Assembly (NCBI RefSeq): GCF_037914945.1
Contig: NZ_CP149787.1
Location: 2,976,001-3,040,000 of the forward strand
Length of the DNA stretch: 64,000 nt
Direction: 5' to 3'
From: Haloterrigena sp. KLK7
GTDB lineage: Archaea; Halobacteriota; Halobacteria; Halobacteriales; Natrialbaceae
In this document: positions 61,424 through 64,000 of the stretch, piece by piece
How positions within the stretch are numbered: position 1 is the first letter of the stretch
Layout: every line of letters begins with the position of its first letter
Translations under genes and position numbers: made by a program
Notes under the pieces: model-generated
Told to the model about the DNA's origin: nothing
The model's input: the letters and a program-made list of their open reading frames with translations, nothing else
Databases searched by the model: none

Positions 61424-62035
61424 CTACCCGCTTTCGTTGCCGTCGCTCTCGTTACCAGCGCTCTCGTTACCGCCGCTCTCGTTGCCGCCACTTTCATTTC
61501 CGGCACTCTCGTTGCCACCGCCTCCGCCACCGCCGCTCTCGATCTGGATGTCGCCCCGCATCGTGCTCTGATGGGGTTGACAGACGTACTGCGCCATCTC
61601 GCTGGTCGCCTCGAACTCGAGGGACTGCGTCGCACCTTCTTCCCCCATGAGTTCGGTCGAGTAATCGTCCACGACTTCGTCGTTCTCGTTACGGATTTCG
61701 ATGTTGTGCTCCGCACCGTCGAGGTTCTCCCACGTGACGGTGTACTGTTCGCCCTCGAAGAGGATGAGCGTCGGATTGTCTTCCCCCTCGATCGGCGAGG
61801 GCGCCTGCCCCTGCCAGCCGCTCGTCTCACCGCCGAGTTCGATCTCGCTGACGCCTTCCCACTGACTTGCGTCGCCACCACCACCACCACCGCCGTTCCC
61901 TCCACCACCGTTACCGTCGCCGCCACCACCACCGCCGCATCCCGCGAGGGTCGTTGCGACGGCCGCAGCACCCGCGATCTTCATCGTCCGTCGTCGCGAA
62001 ATCATCGCCGAATCGGTTGCTCCTTGTTCTCCCAT
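61424..62035 (-). CDS. Halocyanin-like blue copper lipoprotein
   Basis: The protein (203 residues) has a Tat signal (SRRRTMKIAGAA) and lipobox (TTLAGC), a glycine-rich linker, then a plastocyanin/halocyanin domain with the copper ligands His (LDGAEHNIEIR) and the C-terminal Cys-His-Met cluster (YVCQPHQSTMRGD). It probably carries electrons outside the membrane. The C-terminal tail holds six N-E-S sequons at five-residue spacing. Start may be 62035 or the Met at 62005 (MISRRRTM), which gives a normal Tat signal. It is convergent with the kinase gene. Confidence 0.88.
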   Translation of the reverse strand: MGEQGATDSAMISRRRTMKIAGAAAVATTLAGCGGGGGGDGNGGGGNGGGGGGGDASQWEGVSEIELGGETSGWQGQAPSPIEGEDNPTLILFEGEQYTVTWENLDGAEHNIEIRNENDEVVDDYSTELMGEEGATQSLEFEATSEMAQYVCQPHQSTMRGDIQIESGGGGGGGNESAGNESGGNESGGNESAGNESDGNESG

Positions 62036-62217
62036 TGCACGTTACGCTCCGGGAATGTCACGAAAGAACGTTTGGGTGCGATTCGTAAACGACCTTCAGG
62101 GTTTGAAATCGTTTCGTTCACCGCCGAAACAACGATCAGACGACCGAACGGAGCGGCGCGAGTCCGTCGGAGTCGGTACCGATCGACGGCGCCGTGCGAG
62201 CCGCGAGAAGCGGCGGG

Positions 62218-63507
62218 CTACCGACCGCCTTCGACGACTTCGGTCAACACGTTCGCGATCTCTCGATTGGTCTCGGGGCTGTAGTGGCCGCCTTCGCCGC
62301 GCTCGACGTACAGCGACTCGACACCGTCGTCGGGGTCGAGATGGCGGGCCATATCGACCGTCTCGAGGGCGTCGTACTTCTCGCCGAGCCGGTCCACGAG
62401 GTCGCCGTAGATCGGACCGTGTTCGGACTCGTACTTCGCGTATCGGAGCTGCTGGACCATCACGAAGACGGGCTGGAAGTCTTGCTCGTCGGCGTAGTCG
62501 ACGAACTCCTCGATCAGCGCGTCGAAGAGGTACTCGTGGGTCTCGAACAGCCGCTCGTGGTAGCGCACCCGGGGCTGTTCCATCCGGAGAACCGACTCGG
62601 TCTGGGCGGCGTCGAAGTCGACGCCCGGAATCGAGCGGCCGGCCCGGCGCTCGAGTTCCTTACAGCCGGTAATCGCGGCGTACCGGAGATACTCCGGCTT
62701 GTCGAGGAAGTCGGTCGTGTAGGGGACCGACGCGAAGTGGGGCTTGAACCAGTGATCGTAGTGGAAGTCGTACTCCCGGAGGAAGTCGGCCTTCGACTCC
62801 AAGTCGAGCAGGTCCTCCTTCTCGTCGACGGGGCTGTCGATCCGCTCGAGTTCGCCGTTCTCGAGGACGTACCGGGGCTTGACCGCGAGGATGTTCCCGA
62901 ACTCCTGGTAGTGTTTCCAGACGCTCAGGATCCGGGCGATCGAGGAGGCGGTGACGACCACGAAGACGTAGTCGGTCTCCTCCTCGGGGTACTGGCGCTT
63001 CATGCGCATCAGCGCCTGATCGAGCCCGTAGTTGCCGCCGCCGTAGTTGGCGACGTGCGTGTCGAGCTCCTGGGCCATGTAGTGCTGGAAGGTCTCGTCG
63101 TTGTTGACCTCCCGGCAGAAACAGTAGGAGTCGCCGTAGGTCGAGACGGTGACGTCGGACGTCGCGTTCCCATCGGAACGCTCTTCATCGGCGGCTGTCG
63201 CCGCCCCGTCCTCGTCGCGGTCCTTCGCGGGACAGACGCGGCTCCCGTACTCGTCGGTCGAGTAGGTGACCACCGTCCGGAGCTCCTCCCCGGGGAGGTG
63301 GTCGCCGGTGTCCTTCTGTTTCTCCTGGTTCGGCTGGGGCACCCAGCCCAGTTCGGGGTCGAAACTGCTGAACTTGCCGAGGAGTTCCCGGTCGATCTCC
63401 GGGAACTCCTCGGTCGCCACCGCGGGGATCCGCTTGAGCGACACGTACGACACTATCTCGAGGGCGATCGCGAGCGCGATGAGTACGAACACGACGAACG
63501 GAAGCAT
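62218..63507 (-). CDS. SGNH-hydrolase-like, membrane-anchored protein
   Basis: The 429-residue protein has an N-terminal hydrophobic anchor (PFVVFVLIALAIALEIVSYV) and a large domain with GDS-like and His-box motifs: TVSTYGDSYCFCREVNNDE, YGGGNYGLDQALMRMKRQYP, and near the C-terminus GEGGHYSPETNREIANVLTE. These resemble block I, III and V of SGNH esterases, such as those acting on polysaccharide acetyl groups. The substrate and topology (outside or inside) are not known. No partner acyltransferase was seen within the window. Confidence 0.7.
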   Translation of the reverse strand: MLPFVVFVLIALAIALEIVSYVSLKRIPAVATEEFPEIDRELLGKFSSFDPELGWVPQPNQEKQKDTGDHLPGEELRTVVTYSTDEYGSRVCPAKDRDEDGAATAADEERSDGNATSDVTVSTYGDSYCFCREVNNDETFQHYMAQELDTHVANYGGGNYGLDQALMRMKRQYPEEETDYVFVVVTASSIARILSVWKHYQEFGNILAVKPRYVLENGELERIDSPVDEKEDLLDLESKADFLREYDFHYDHWFKPHFASVPYTTDFLDKPEYLRYAAITGCKELERRAGRSIPGVDFDAAQTESVLRMEQPRVRYHERLFETHEYLFDALIEEFVDYADEQDFQPVFVMVQQLRYAKYESEHGPIYGDLVDRLGEKYDALETVDMARHLDPDDGVESLYVERGEGGHYSPETNREIANVLTEVVEGGR

Positions 63508-63834
63508 TCGACTAGGACTATCAGCACTGGCAGTAAGTCAGTTGCGGTGTAATCGCCCGTTTCGACGGTCGAGGGCGCCGGTAAGCAGCTAATTCGCTCC
63601 GAAAAGAAGCAGCTCTCGAGCGCGATCGACGACCCCCGCCGGGGTCGCGGATGCTCGGACCGCAGTCGCCCATGTCTCTCCACCGGTGCTACGGGACCCG
63701 ACTCGAAGAGGCTGTGCCCCATCAATGCAAGGTATCGACGCGATCGCGACGGATCGCCCCGCAGCCGTCGACTCGAGTCGCGCGGCGCTCGAGTGCCGGC
63801 CTAATCGCGACGCGGATCGTCACCGGGACCGCAG
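63508..63834. other. Intergenic region left of the universal stress protein
   Basis: No gene is supported in these 327 bases; open frames in the plus direction are Arg- and Ser-rich and unlike haloarchaeal protein. The segment contains the promoter region of the SGNH-like gene and the 3' end region of the stress protein gene. No repeat was seen. Confidence 0.4.
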
Positions 63835-64000
63835 TTACCGAACGACCGTCACGGGAACCGGCGAGTGTCGCACGACGACCTCCGCGACGCTCCCGAGCAG
63901 GAACCGTTTGACACCCGAGCGGCCGTGACTTCCCATGACGATGTGGTCGACGGCCTCGGTCTCGGCGAACTCGACGATCTCCTGAGTGGGGGTGCCGAGT
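63835..64000 (-). CDS. Universal stress protein (UspA family), C-terminal part
   Basis: The gene continues beyond the window's right edge. The visible C-terminal 54 residues include VDHIVMGSHGRSGVKRFLLG and SVAEVVVRHSPVPVTVVR, matching the ATP-binding motif G-x2-G-x9-G-(S/T) of UspA. It is a small nucleotide-binding stress protein; haloarchaea have many. The partial nature prevents further judgement. Confidence 0.88.
   Translation of the reverse strand, partial: LGTPTQEIVEFAETEAVDHIVMGSHGRSGVKRFLLGSVAEVVVRHSPVPVTVVR

Overview
The window is chromosomal DNA from a halophilic archaeon (class Halobacteria, possibly Natrialbales-like; the genus is not determinable from sequence alone). The evidence is GC-rich DNA coding for very acidic proteins, Tat/lipobox lipoproteins, TATA-type promoters about 25-32 nt upstream of leaderless starts, DNA topoisomerase VI, HMG-CoA synthase, a split glycine decarboxylase, HalOD1 and Lrp/AsnC regulators, and tRNA genes without an encoded CCA. 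There is no rRNA and no CRISPR array.

Layout. 0-9.5 kb: acyl-CoA metabolism (3' end of an enoyl-CoA hydratase, 3-hydroxyacyl-CoA dehydrogenase, AMP-forming acyl-CoA ligase, two-domain MaoC hydratase, thiolase-like protein with its OB-fold partner), an MFS transporter, a decayed IS6-type transposase and small membrane proteins. 9.5-14 kb: a complete sugar-type ABC importer operon. 14-20 kb: membrane-anchored sulfite-oxidase-like molybdoenzyme, 2-hydroxyacid dehydrogenase, and an acyl-CoA dehydrogenase/metallo-hydrolase pair divergent from an IclR regulator. 20-23 kb: AT-rich gap, small zinc-ribbon protein, MsrA, MaoC protein.

23.1-27.1 kb is a visibly AT-richer accessory island ending at tRNA-Val(CAC). 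It holds an unknown small ORF between imperfect direct repeats, a membrane protein, a Tat lipoprotein, a DUF2971 gene behind a palindromic operator-like site, and the C-terminal remnant of a tyrosine recombinase. Two diverged direct copies of a roughly 150-bp element flank the DUF2971/recombinase segment. Each contains a perfect-stem hairpin, and the stems differ by a compensatory base-pair change. This is the best candidate here for an undescribed (cassette-like) mobile system.

27-49 kb: mostly core genes (adenine-deaminase-like amidohydrolase, cobalamin adenosyltransferase, glycine decarboxylase subunits 1 and 2, AI-2E-type exporter, HMG-CoA synthase, pilin-like secreted protein, glutaredoxin, PQQ-type sugar dehydrogenase, response regulator, Lrp regulator, PAS histidine kinase), with several tiny two-CxxC zinc proteins between them. 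49.4-50.1 kb carries tRNA-Glu(UUC) surrounded by duplicated fragments of itself. 50-64 kb: FAH-family hydrolase, topoisomerase VI A/B operon, Lrp plus HalOD1 pair, a channel-like protein divergent from a kinase carrying an N-terminal winged helix, a blue-copper lipoprotein with a tail of N-glycosylation sequons, an SGNH-hydrolase-like protein, and the 3' end of a universal stress protein.

Functionally, the left part suggests import and beta-oxidation-type breakdown of organic acids and sugars under local regulators, and the right part combines housekeeping (topology, isoprenoid lipids, one-carbon metabolism) with sensory signalling. Families were assigned by recognising motifs, not by searches.
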